This document shows, piece by piece, positions 35,386 through 43,751 of a stretch of DNA of 64,000 bases. The notes below the pieces were generated by a model. It was not told the origin of the DNA and did no database searches. It worked only from the letters and a program-made list of their open reading frames with translations. Positions within the stretch are counted from its first letter, which is position 1; every line of letters begins with the position of its first letter. Source of the DNA: Bacteroidetes bacterium UBA5697. GTDB lineage: Bacteria; Bacteroidota; Bacteroidia; B-17B0; Aurantibacillaceae. Where the stretch lies: the NCBI GenBank assembly GCA_002420145.1, contig DIHL01000038.1, positions 78,527 to 142,526 of the forward strand. Reading direction: 5' to 3'. Position numbers and translations under genes: made by a program.

Positions 35386-36633
35386 TTAAACAAAAATTTG
35401 CTTAGCCTGAATAGCTTTGATAGTATTTAGTGAAGGAGTTTTTATAATATTATCAGAGGCAAGCATCCCAGCAGCGTATCCCGTTTGTAAACAAATACCA
35501 ATAACTCTAGCGCTGGCGATAGCTTCATCAGTTGCCGAAATGTTTCTTCCTGCAAAAAACAAATTTAAAATTTGAGAAGAGATTAAACAATCTGCGGGTA
35601 TTTGATAAAAATCATCGTGATTGAAATAGCGCATAACAACACCTTTTTCTTCTTGCCATTCTTCTATTGGCCACGAACAATTTGCAATTGCCGTATCAAA
35701 TTTTTTGCAAGCTAATACATCTTCTTCATTTAAAATGTATTTCCCAACGGGTCTTACGCCAACTCTCACACCAACTTCTGAAGCAATATGCTCTATCGTC
35801 GCATGTTTAAATAAATCAACATGAGTAACTAAATGAGCAACAAAGTGCTGAATCATTTCAATCGCTTTTTCTCGAAGTTTTTCTAAATTATCTTTTGAAT
35901 TTGTTACAGCAATTGGAATCCCTATTTTTAAACTTACACAATCGTTTTGATAAGAGCCCTGAACTATAGAGATGTTTTTGAAAGAAGAGTCTAATTGATT
36001 ATTTAATATGGCTTTCTTTAATTCTTTTATAACAACTAAGTTTATATTAGATTCGATGGTTTGACCAATTCCTTTTAAAGTAAATACTTGAGCAGCGGCT
36101 TGATATCTTTCGCTTTTGATAAGTGGTAAATTTGCTAATTGACTAATACAGCTATTACCAGAACAATCAATCATTGATTTACAATTGATTTGAATGGTTT
36201 CGTTTTTGGATTGTATAACAACAGATTTTACTAACTGATTAGTTACTTGTACTTCTATAACTTTTGAATTGAATAATACATTGACATCATTTTTTTGCAT
36301 TAATTGCAAGCATAAATTTTTATAAGCGCTTATGTTGTAAGGTAAATAATGTAATCCATAAACATTATAAAGAGGTACTGATGATGATAAACTTGCGATC
36401 TCTTCTGCAAATTGTTTCGCAAAACCGTTGACGATGTATTCGGAAACATCTGTTTTTTTGTATTTATATAATCCGCAAATTGTTCCTACTTCGGCTGCAG
36501 TTGCCTTGCCTCCAAGATATTCAAGCCGTTCTACTAATGTTACTTTTTGGTTTAACGACGAAGATGCCACTGCTGCTGCAATGCCAGCTGAACCGCCTCC
36601 AATAATTAATATGTCAGTTTCAATGGTTTGCAA
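35386..36633 (-). CDS. FAD-dependent oxidoreductase of the carrier-protein cluster
   Basis: The 415-residue flavoprotein has the N-terminal dinucleotide-binding motif ILIIGGGSAGIAAAVASSS (GxGxxG at 12-17), followed by VERLEYLGGKAT. The C-terminal FAD motif (NLFFAGRNISATDEAIASAR) is intact. This places it in the broad FAD_oxidored/GidA-like group rather than monooxygenases with a GD motif. There is no signal peptide. It begins 1 base after the condensing-enzyme stop and 9 bases before the ligase, so it acts in the same pathway. It likely oxidises the substrate or the carrier-bound intermediate; the reaction is unknown. Confidence 0.75.
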   Translation of the reverse strand: MQTIETDILIIGGGSAGIAAAVASSSLNQKVTLVERLEYLGGKATAAEVGTICGLYKYKKTDVSEYIVNGFAKQFAEEIASLSSSVPLYNVYGLHYLPYNISAYKNLCLQLMQKNDVNVLFNSKVIEVQVTNQLVKSVVIQSKNETIQINCKSMIDCSGNSCISQLANLPLIKSERYQAAAQVFTLKGIGQTIESNINLVVIKELKKAILNNQLDSSFKNISIVQGSYQNDCVSLKIGIPIAVTNSKDNLEKLREKAIEMIQHFVAHLVTHVDLFKHATIEHIASEVGVRVGVRPVGKYILNEEDVLACKKFDTAIANCSWPIEEWQEEKGVVMRYFNHDDFYQIPADCLISSQILNLFFAGRNISATDEAIASARVIGICLQTGYAAGMLASDNIIKTPSLNTIKAIQAKQIFV

Positions 36634-36634
36634 A

Positions 36635-37948
36635 TTAGTAATCTCCTAAAATATATTTTTTAATATGAAGTTCAATTAAATCTAATTCTTTAGTCGAAAT
36701 TGTGTCTTCACAATATACGATATTCATTTTAAGGTTGCCATTAAATCGCAAAAAAGAGAAAGTTAAGCCTGGAGGAAAAGTAGAAGGAGGTAAAATAAGC
36801 ACATCATTTGCAGGCTTATTTGTGAGGGAGTTTAAATCCCTAAAATCTTCGCCAGCAGAAGAGTATAAAAAACTGGCAACCACTCCTTTTGATGCATTTG
36901 TACTTAAAAAATGGTATAGTTTTAAAGGAATATGTCGCATCATATTAAGCAACATATTATATTTTCTTGGCATATCTAATTTTATTTGTTCAGCCAATTG
37001 ATGATTAATGCTTTGAACGGTTTGTTTAACAGAAGTCAAATCATTTACTGTTAAACGATAAAATAAAAACGAAATACAGTTTGAAATGATTGGACCAAAT
37101 CCTCCTCTTTTTCTTCCATCTTGTGGAATTGGTATCCAAATAGTTCCAGGGGATTGACGAAGGAGATTAATCTCATGAACGATGTGAGCGCAACAGGACA
37201 TTAAAAAAATATTGGAACCAAATCTAGCTCCATTTTTTTTAGAATTAGAATCAATTTTTTCTGTTTCGAGTGTATTAAAAAGAATGGTTTTTACTTTAAA
37301 TGCAGCATTACTAGATATATTTCTTTTTGAAACAGTTGCTATTGGAGCTTTTGATGATTTTTCAATAAATGCTTTTACTTCATACATGTTTTTTATGTAT
37401 CGAAATAAAGAGGTTTTTGTTTTATTATTTGGAAAGAACTCTGAAAACAGTTTATTAGTTACAGGTGTTTGGTTGTTTAAATGTTGCATTAGCATACCCG
37501 AACCTCTTCCATCCATGATAATGTGATGCCAAGATATAACAAGAGCGACTTTTTTAGAAGCATACTTTATAATATCAAATTCAATTGGGCAATCACTATG
37601 GATATTGATTTTTCTATTCAGTATTTCATTTGGAATAAATTTATCAGCGGCACAAAAATGTTTTTTAATAGCTATTTTGTTTCCTGTGTTTTTATATTTC
37701 CAATAAGGTTTTTGAAACAAAACACCTTTTACTAAAGAGATGTTACATAGCCATGTAATGAGTGGAGATAATTTAATGTTATTTATTATTGGGTCTACAG
37801 ATGCTTCATCATCAAAGTGAAAAATGATTCGAATAACATTATTACTAGAGATGTGTTTTTTTGAATTTATCTCTAACATTAAATGAAAGCAGTCGGCACC
37901 GCTTAAATAAATTTTTTGAGGAAACTTTAAAACTAAGTTCTGAGACAT
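36635..37948 (-). CDS. Stand-alone condensation-type (HHxxxDG) acyltransferase
   Basis: This 437-residue protein has the catalytic motif HHIIMDG at residues 141-147, preceded by VALVISW. That is the signature of NRPS condensation domains, wax-ester synthases and related chloramphenicol-acetyltransferase-fold acyltransferases. The second half contains IWIPIPQDGRKRGGFGPIISN and a PSTFPPGLTFSFLRFNGNL strand, equivalent to the DFGWG region but without a clear DFG. It lies 5 bases after the carrier-protein gene, which suggests that it uses the carrier-bound acyl group and joins it to an amine or alcohol acceptor. Overall sequence is diverged; a PapA- or Atf-like role is also possible. Confidence 0.7.
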   Translation of the reverse strand: MSQNLVLKFPQKIYLSGADCFHLMLEINSKKHISSNNVIRIIFHFDDEASVDPIINNIKLSPLITWLCNISLVKGVLFQKPYWKYKNTGNKIAIKKHFCAADKFIPNEILNRKINIHSDCPIEFDIIKYASKKVALVISWHHIIMDGRGSGMLMQHLNNQTPVTNKLFSEFFPNNKTKTSLFRYIKNMYEVKAFIEKSSKAPIATVSKRNISSNAAFKVKTILFNTLETEKIDSNSKKNGARFGSNIFLMSCCAHIVHEINLLRQSPGTIWIPIPQDGRKRGGFGPIISNCISFLFYRLTVNDLTSVKQTVQSINHQLAEQIKLDMPRKYNMLLNMMRHIPLKLYHFLSTNASKGVVASFLYSSAGEDFRDLNSLTNKPANDVLILPPSTFPPGLTFSFLRFNGNLKMNIVYCEDTISTKELDLIELHIKKYILGDY

Positions 37949-37953
37949 TTTAT

Positions 37954-38199
37954 TTAATTCCCTAATTCCTTTACAGTGAGGGCTATGGTGTGAATGGTTT
38001 TAAAATTATCTGGAATAAGTTTGTGATCTGGAATAACGATATCATATTTTCTTTCAATGAATAAGATAATTTCTACAATTGAAAACGAATCGACTCCTAC
38101 TTCTCTTAATGAACTATCAGAATAAATTTTAATTCCTTCAGATAAAATATTACTTTCCAAAAAATGTATAATGTCTTTTTCTATTGTTTCAGTTTCCAT
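37954..38199 (-). CDS. Acyl/peptidyl carrier protein
   Basis: An 81-residue four-helix carrier with the phosphopantetheine attachment serine at residue 38 in LREVGVDSFSIVEII (consensus DS[LF]). It is acidic, of normal length, and has FIERKYDIVIPD as helix III context. It is embedded between the ABC permease (9 bases) and the condensing enzyme (5 bases), so it is a dedicated carrier rather than the housekeeping AcpP, which has the motif GADSLD. No phosphopantetheinyl transferase gene is seen nearby, so a genomic one must serve it. Confidence 0.87.
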   Translation of the reverse strand: METETIEKDIIHFLESNILSEGIKIYSDSSLREVGVDSFSIVEIILFIERKYDIVIPDHKLIPDNFKTIHTIALTVKELGN

Positions 38200-38208
38200 A
38201 ATATGCTA

Positions 38209-39501
38209 TTATACTTTTCGTTTCACACGATTAATGATGGACGCAATAGCCATAGTTCCTATAAAAAATAAAAATAGTTTAGAAGAATCAATTAAAACTC
38301 CTATTGCATCAGAGCCTCTGAAAAATAATTTATAAAACCCTTCTAATGCCCAGTTTAAAGGCGATAATGTGCTAATATTTCTCATGATTTCTGGCATGAT
38401 ATAAGTTGGAACCCAAATGCCTCCTAAAGCAGATAATAATAAAATGGATAAGGAGCCTAAAATAGCACCTTGTTGTTCGCTAGCGGCTATTGTGCCCACC
38501 ATAACACCATAACCTGTTGCTGCCAAAGAAGTGGCGAGTCCAACAATAAAAATACCTAGGATGCTATTTCCAAGTTGTAGCATAGGTAAGCCAAATAGAG
38601 GTAAAATAAATAAGCCAACAGATAACATGAGGATAAATTGAAGGATACATACAATCACGTACACAATTACTTTTCCATTAATTAGCATTAAATAGGATGT
38701 AGGCATTGTGTGTAATCTAAACACACTCCCTTCTTTTTTTTCCTTCATAACACTTCCTGTTAAAGGAATAACAATAAAAAACATAGCAAAGATAGTCCAT
38801 GCTGGAACGTTATGTTGAACAGCATTTGGCATTATTTCGCCAACAATATCTGAAGAGTAGACTTCTTTGTAATTTATAATTTGAGATTTTGCGTAAGTGT
38901 TTTTAGGAGCACTAGAAGTGTCAGGAATGATTTGAGCGATTTGTTCCGAAAATGTTTGGAACATAATTTTTGTTTTTACAGTTGAAATAAACTCATGCAA
39001 ATTACTCGTAACCGTTGTGATGAAAGATTTTTTTGTAACAGGATCTATAAACAAAGTAATATTTATAGAGTCATTTGCTGTTGCTGGATTGATAACCAAA
39101 GAATCTATTGGTAATGTTTCGCTTATTAATCCAGATACATTTTTTCTAATGGCCTTGGTGGCTCCTTCGGGAATAATAATGCCAATTAAAAATTTGCCTT
39201 CTGCCACCGCTTTTTTTGCTGATTCAGTAGTGGCAGGTTTACCATCTATCGAATCCCGTAAGTCGCACATGGCAGCTTTTTTTAAACCATCTAATATAGA
39301 AATCCCAAGAGTATCTTTATCGTTATCAACTAATACAATAGGAACACCTTTTTCATTTAAAGTTCTAAAGGCAGAATCTTGAATTAAGGTCATTACCAAA
39401 ATCAAAACCATTGGCATGATAAACAAAATAGACAAGCCCACTTTATCTCTAATTAAAATTAGAGTTTCTTTTTTAATCGTTGCCCAAAGTTTGTGTTTCA
39501 T
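38209..39501 (-). CDS. ABC-2 type export permease
   Basis: The 430-residue membrane protein has an N-terminal helix (VGLSILFIMPMVLILVMTLIQ), a long extracytoplasmic domain (about 50-230) and five C-terminal helices. Examples are TIFAMFFIVIPLTGSVMKEKKEGS, GSLSILLLSALGGIWVPTYIMPE and NWALEGFYKLFFRG. This is the ABC-2/DrrB-like exporter layout (NatB/YhhJ type). Its ATG overlaps the ATPase stop as TAATG, so the two are translationally coupled. Inference: it exports the product made by the carrier-protein genes downstream. Confidence 0.9.
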   Translation of the reverse strand: MKHKLWATIKKETLILIRDKVGLSILFIMPMVLILVMTLIQDSAFRTLNEKGVPIVLVDNDKDTLGISILDGLKKAAMCDLRDSIDGKPATTESAKKAVAEGKFLIGIIIPEGATKAIRKNVSGLISETLPIDSLVINPATANDSINITLFIDPVTKKSFITTVTSNLHEFISTVKTKIMFQTFSEQIAQIIPDTSSAPKNTYAKSQIINYKEVYSSDIVGEIMPNAVQHNVPAWTIFAMFFIVIPLTGSVMKEKKEGSVFRLHTMPTSYLMLINGKVIVYVIVCILQFILMLSVGLFILPLFGLPMLQLGNSILGIFIVGLATSLAATGYGVMVGTIAASEQQGAILGSLSILLLSALGGIWVPTYIMPEIMRNISTLSPLNWALEGFYKLFFRGSDAIGVLIDSSKLFLFFIGTMAIASIINRVKRKV

Positions 39502-40253
39502 TAATCTCTTAGTTTGCGTTTAGTTAAATTTAAAAAGACGTCTTCTAAACTCGACGAACCTGGAGTGTTGGCAATGAGTTGTGCGGGAGTGCCCTGAATT
39601 AAAATATTTCCATAGTCAATAATAGCTATTTGAGTACAAAAATCTTCTGCTTCTTCTAAATGGTGTGATGTATAAATAATGGTTGTGCCTTCTTTATTTA
39701 ATTTTTTTAGTTGTTCCATTATTACATTTCTAGATTGAACATCCACACCAACGGTGGGTTCGTCTAAAAATAAAACTTTAGGTTGATGTAAAACACTAGC
39801 AATTAAATTTACACGTCGTTTCATCCCACCCGAAAAAGTTTCTACTCTTCTATTTGCAGCCTTGGTTAATCCTAAATTATCTAGCCACATTTCTATCTTA
39901 TCTTTTAAATCTTGACCAGATAAACCATACATTGACCCATAAAAGTTTAAATTTTCTCCTGCAGTTAAAGTAGGATATAGAGCAATGTCTTGTGGAACCA
40001 CTCCAATAATCTGTTTAATTTGATCAAGATGACTAGAAGTGTACATGCCATCAATTTTTACGGTGCCGCTACTAGGAGCAAAAAGCCCACAAAGAATAGA
40101 AATAATAGTTGTTTTACCGGCACCATTAGGGCCAAGTAAACCAAAAACTTCATTTTTATGAATTGTAAAAGAAACTCCCTTAACGGCAGGTTCATCCGAA
40201 TCTTTGAAAATCTTTGTTAGTCCTTCTATTTCAACTATTGGGGTTCCCGACAT
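39501..40253 (-). CDS. ABC transporter ATP-binding protein
   Basis: A 250-residue ATPase with Walker A GPNGAGKTT (41-49), signature FSGGMKRRVN, Walker B VLFLDEPTVGVD and the switch His in YTSHHLEE. This is the drug/lipid exporter class (DrrA/CcmA-like) that works with ABC-2 permeases. It is the first gene of the six-gene run down to 33934. The 128 bases upstream contain no recognisable full promoter, only TATATTTA (40272-40279), one base off the -7 consensus. Confidence 0.92.
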   Translation of the reverse strand: MSGTPIVEIEGLTKIFKDSDEPAVKGVSFTIHKNEVFGLLGPNGAGKTTIISILCGLFAPSSGTVKIDGMYTSSHLDQIKQIIGVVPQDIALYPTLTAGENLNFYGSMYGLSGQDLKDKIEMWLDNLGLTKAANRRVETFSGGMKRRVNLIASVLHQPKVLFLDEPTVGVDVQSRNVIMEQLKKLNKEGTTIIYTSHHLEEAEDFCTQIAIIDYGNILIQGTPAQLIANTPGSSSLEDVFLNLTKRKLRD

Positions 40254-40381
40254 GGTTTTTCGTAAAAACTGTAAATATATGAAATTAGCACTAAATTAAT
40301 ACAGACTTCCTCTCTTAAGATAATTAGGAGTTTTGTTACTTTTATTTGCTGATTAATTTTAAAATTGCGCTTTAATGTATT

Positions 40382-40873
40382 TTATGATTCCTCCTCTTTA
40401 TCGTAAAGTTTTAAACCCTTTAATAAACGATTGATGGTTTTTGCTAAGCGATCAATTTTAGTTTCTTCTTTTTTAGCCGAGTAAATCCATTGTATATAAA
40501 ACTTCTGTTCACTCTCAGATAAGGAATTAAAAAACCTTAATGCTTTTTGTTCATCTTGCAAGCATAAAAGCATTTCCTCTGGAACATCTAAGGGTTCGTT
40601 ATCAGTATAAAGAATCACATGAATCATGTCGCCTTCTTTTTTCTTGGTGTGTTTTCTGATTTCTGCTTTAACAGGTAAAAATAAACCATTATTATTTCCC
40701 ATTGGAAATATGTGATATTTTCTAATTTCAAAACCATCAATGGTACCACTCACTTTTTTCCAAAGTAATTTTTCTTCTTTAGTTTTAAATGTCTTTGGTA
40801 TGCGAACATATGTCCAGCCGCCTTTGCCTGGATATTTTTCTAAAAGAAATATTTTATTTACTAAGGGTTTCAA
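40382..40873 (-). CDS. YdeI/OmdA-like protein with DUF1905 domain
   Basis: This 163-residue protein has an N-terminal DUF1905 beta-barrel (GKGGWTYVRIPKTF to FLPVKAEIRKHTKKKEGD) and a C-terminal bacteriocin-protection/OmdA-like helical segment (LSESEQKFYIQWIYSAKKEETKIDRLAKTINRLLKG). These proteins are cytosolic and of uncertain function. The start is the TTG at 40873, because family members begin just before the conserved PLVNK stretch and no ATG is available. It lies 128 bases upstream of the ABC/ACP operon on the same strand, so cotranscription is possible but not indicated. Confidence 0.8.
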   Translation of the reverse strand: MKPLVNKIFLLEKYPGKGGWTYVRIPKTFKTKEEKLLWKKVSGTIDGFEIRKYHIFPMGNNNGLFLPVKAEIRKHTKKKEGDMIHVILYTDNEPLDVPEEMLLCLQDEQKALRFFNSLSESEQKFYIQWIYSAKKEETKIDRLAKTINRLLKGLKLYDKEEES

Positions 40874-41083
40874 TTTGTAATGAAAATTGCATTTATATAA
40901 TTCTTAAATTTAGGAATTTTATGACAATTATTTTTTCATTAAAAAATGAATTTAACAGCAATTATGACCAGTTAATCGAAAAAAACACTATATTTATAGT
41001 TAAGCGATAGGACAAATTTTATCATTCAATTGAGTTTGGTTTTCGGTTATTAAAAAACAAATTAGAATTAAAGATTGTATGAA

Positions 41084-42610
41084 ATGAAAGCTGCAATTCC
41101 AACTTTTATAATAAAAAGACCACAGGTGTTTGGTTTTTTTATATTTATAATTGTATTTGTTTTAACAGAATATCTCACGTATCAAAGATATTTAATTGCC
41201 AAAGACAATGAACAGGTGGAGGTTCTTCATGAAATAAATTCAGTTAAAGACAGATTAAAAACAGCCTTAAACTATGACTTAACAGCAGCTAAAACATTAG
41301 CTTTTATTGTTGAAAATTATGGAGTTCCAAAAGATTTTGATAGAGTTGCAAAAGCTATATTAAGTTCTAATAAAAATATAGATGCCATTCAACTTACCAA
41401 AAAAGGTGTGATTACTCACGTTTATCCTATGAAAGGTAATGAAGCGGTTATAGGGTATGATATAGCTGCGGATAAAAAAACAAAAACAGAAGCTTGGAAA
41501 GCCTTCATGAAAAAAGATATTTTTTTTGCGGGACCACTCAAATTAAAACAAGGAGGGGTTGCTGTGATAGGAAGATTGCCTATTTTTAGAGATAGTGTTT
41601 TTTTTGGATTTTCTGCCATCATCATTAAATTACCTACACTTTTAAAAGCAGCAGGGATAGATACTCTTTATAACAATAATTTCATATATCAATTATCAAA
41701 AGTAAATCCAATCACTCAACAAGAGGAATTCTTTTTATCAAATTCAGCACAACTGGACAAAGAACAATCAGTTTCCATTGACGTACCAGATGGCGCCTGG
41801 AAATTATATGTGATGTCTAAAAACAAAAACAGATTTTATGATACGATTATTTTTTCAGTATTAGGTTTTGGATTAGCGCTTATGTTTGCTTTGTTTGCTT
41901 GGTATTTGGCTAAACAACCTAAAAAATTAAATAAATTAGTTGAAGAGAAAACTTCGCAATTAAGGCAATTAACTTCGAGTTTACAAAATATTAGAGAAGA
42001 AGAAAGAACGAGAATTGCACGCGAAATCCATGATGAATTGGGACAACAACTTACGGGATTAAAAATGGATGTTTTATGGATAGAAAAAAAACTTGTTGAG
42101 AAAGATCAATCATTGCAAAAAAGAATTTCGGGTATGATTACACTTATTGATGACACCATTATTACTGTAAGAAGAATTGCTTCGGAACTTAGACCAAGTA
42201 TATTAGATGACTTAGGATTAATAACGGCTCTTGAATGGCAAACTCAGGAATTTGAAAAACGCACAATGATTAAATCTGTTTTTAAAAACAATACAAATGA
42301 TTTTAATCCTGAACACGAACTTTCAACAACTATTTTCAGAGTATATCAAGAGGCATTAACTAATATCATGCGACATGCTCAAGCCACTTTGGTTGAAACA
42401 ACTATTGAAACAATGGATAATTATATTTCTCTCATTATAAAAGATAATGGCTGTGGATTTGATGTAAACGAAGCAAAAAATAAAAACTCATTAGGATTAA
42501 TTGGAATGAATGAAAGGGTATTATTATTTGATGGAACCCTTATTATTGAAAGTCAAAATTTAAAGGGTACAACGATTTTACTTAAAATCCCTTTATTTAA
42601 AAAAGAATAA
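41084..42610 (+). CDS. CHASE-domain sensor histidine kinase (NarL/DesK type)
   Basis: I start it at the ATG at 41084 (MKAAIPTFIIKRP, 508 residues) rather than the in-frame TTG nine bases before. Helix 1 is at about residues 12-30. A periplasmic CHASE sensor domain follows (LTAAKTLAFIVENYGVPKDF to GYDI). Helix 2 is near 265-285 (SVLGFGLALMFALFAWYLA). The dimerisation/phosphoacceptor helix has the HisKA_3 motif REIHDELGQQLTGLKMD, and the HATPase domain includes DNGCGFD and SLGLIGMNER. It is paired with the LuxR-type response regulator 5 bases downstream. Confidence 0.9.
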   Translation: MKAAIPTFIIKRPQVFGFFIFIIVFVLTEYLTYQRYLIAKDNEQVEVLHEINSVKDRLKTALNYDLTAAKTLAFIVENYGVPKDFDRVAKAILSSNKNIDAIQLTKKGVITHVYPMKGNEAVIGYDIAADKKTKTEAWKAFMKKDIFFAGPLKLKQGGVAVIGRLPIFRDSVFFGFSAIIIKLPTLLKAAGIDTLYNNNFIYQLSKVNPITQQEEFFLSNSAQLDKEQSVSIDVPDGAWKLYVMSKNKNRFYDTIIFSVLGFGLALMFALFAWYLAKQPKKLNKLVEEKTSQLRQLTSSLQNIREEERTRIAREIHDELGQQLTGLKMDVLWIEKKLVEKDQSLQKRISGMITLIDDTIITVRRIASELRPSILDDLGLITALEWQTQEFEKRTMIKSVFKNNTNDFNPEHELSTTIFRVYQEALTNIMRHAQATLVETTIETMDNYISLIIKDNGCGFDVNEAKNKNSLGLIGMNERVLLFDGTLIIESQNLKGTTILLKIPLFKKE

Positions 42611-42615
42611 AAATT

Positions 42616-43245
42616 ATGATAAAGATATTAATTGCAGATGATCACGCTATTGTTAGAAGAGGATTGGTTCAAATCCTTCAGGAAGAATTTCCATTGGCTA
42701 AAATCACAGAAGTTGATAATGGGAATGATGCCATTGATATGGTTAATAAACAAATATGGGACTTCATTTTATTAGACATCTCGATGCCTGGCAAAAATGG
42801 AATAGAAACCCTAAAACAAATAAGAACTAACGGAGTAAAAGCACCTGTGCTTATGTTGAGTATGCATTCTGAAGAACAATATGCCATTAGAGTTCTAAAA
42901 GCTGGAGCTTCTGGTTTTTTGAGTAAGCTAAGTGCCACTGATGAATTACTAAGTGCTGTTCACAAAGTTTTAGCTGGACGAAAATACATTACCGCTTCTT
43001 TAGCCGAAAAATTAGCAGAATCTTTAGGAGAAAACGAAAACAAATCAACTCATGAAATTCTTTCAGATCGAGAAATGCAAGTACTACAGCTAATTGCTGC
43101 AGGAAAAACGGTTTCTGAAATAGCCGAAGAAATTTCTCTAAGTGTAAATACGATAAGTACTTATCGGGCACGAATATTGGAGAAACTTAATCTTAATAAT
43201 AGCGCTGAACTTACCCGTTATGCAATTGATAATAACCTTGTTTAA
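42616..43245 (+). CDS. LuxR/NarL-family response regulator
   Basis: This 209-residue regulator has an N-terminal receiver domain (LIADDHAIVRRGL; phospho-acceptor Asp in ILLDISMPGKNG; the conserved Lys is in GFLSKLSA). A C-terminal LuxR helix-turn-helix follows (LSDREMQVLQLIAAGKTVSE then IAEEISLSVNTISTYRARI). It is the cognate partner of the CHASE kinase immediately upstream. Its targets are not evident in the window. Confidence 0.94.
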   Translation: MIKILIADDHAIVRRGLVQILQEEFPLAKITEVDNGNDAIDMVNKQIWDFILLDISMPGKNGIETLKQIRTNGVKAPVLMLSMHSEEQYAIRVLKAGASGFLSKLSATDELLSAVHKVLAGRKYITASLAEKLAESLGENENKSTHEILSDREMQVLQLIAAGKTVSEIAEEISLSVNTISTYRARILEKLNLNNSAELTRYAIDNNLV

Positions 43246-43349
43246 TCACTTCTTTTTGTAGTACAAACAGCTACAAGGTTTTCATAATTTATCCTATTCT
43301 TCATCCTAAGTAACTTCCTTTTATTTGTAACATAAAATACAGATAAATA

Positions 43350-43751
43350 ATGGAACGTAGTAATCCCAAAATTTTAAAAATTGTTACTGTTGACGATTCA
43401 TTTATAGTAACCGAAAGATTGAAACACATATTGAATGAAATTGAAAGTGTTGAGATTTTGGGAAGCGCTAAAGATATTTCTTCAGCAAAAAAACTAACAA
43501 ACGCCGTTAATCCTGATGTTATTATTCTTGATATTAATCTCTCAGATGATGATTATGGACAAACAGGTATAGATCTTTTAGTTGAGTTTCGTCAAAATCT
43601 ACCTAAATCAAAAATTATAATTTTTACCAACCACAACGAATTGCATTATCGCCTTATTTGCCTTGAAAAAGGGGCGAATTATTTTTTCGATAAATCAAAA
43701 GATTCACATAAAATTTCAGAAGTAATAAAACAATGGACAATCATAAATTAA
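43350..43751 (+). CDS. Single-domain response regulator
   Basis: The 133-residue protein consists of one receiver domain and no output domain: VDDSFIVTERL for the acidic pocket, VIILDINLSDDDYG with the phospho-acceptor Asp, IIFTNHNE for the Thr, and the Lys in FFDKSKDS. The last 19 bases overlap the start of the large PAS kinase at 43733, so translation is coupled and the kinase is its likely partner. It may act as a phosphate sink or shuttle. Confidence 0.88.
   Translation: MERSNPKILKIVTVDDSFIVTERLKHILNEIESVEILGSAKDISSAKKLTNAVNPDVIILDINLSDDDYGQTGIDLLVEFRQNLPKSKIIIFTNHNELHYRLICLEKGANYFFDKSKDSHKISEVIKQWTIIN

Noticed and set aside
40272..40279. TATATTTA before the ABC ATPase as the operon promoter
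   Set aside because: One base off the -7 consensus and no -33 element 19-21 bases upstream; too weak to list as a promoter.
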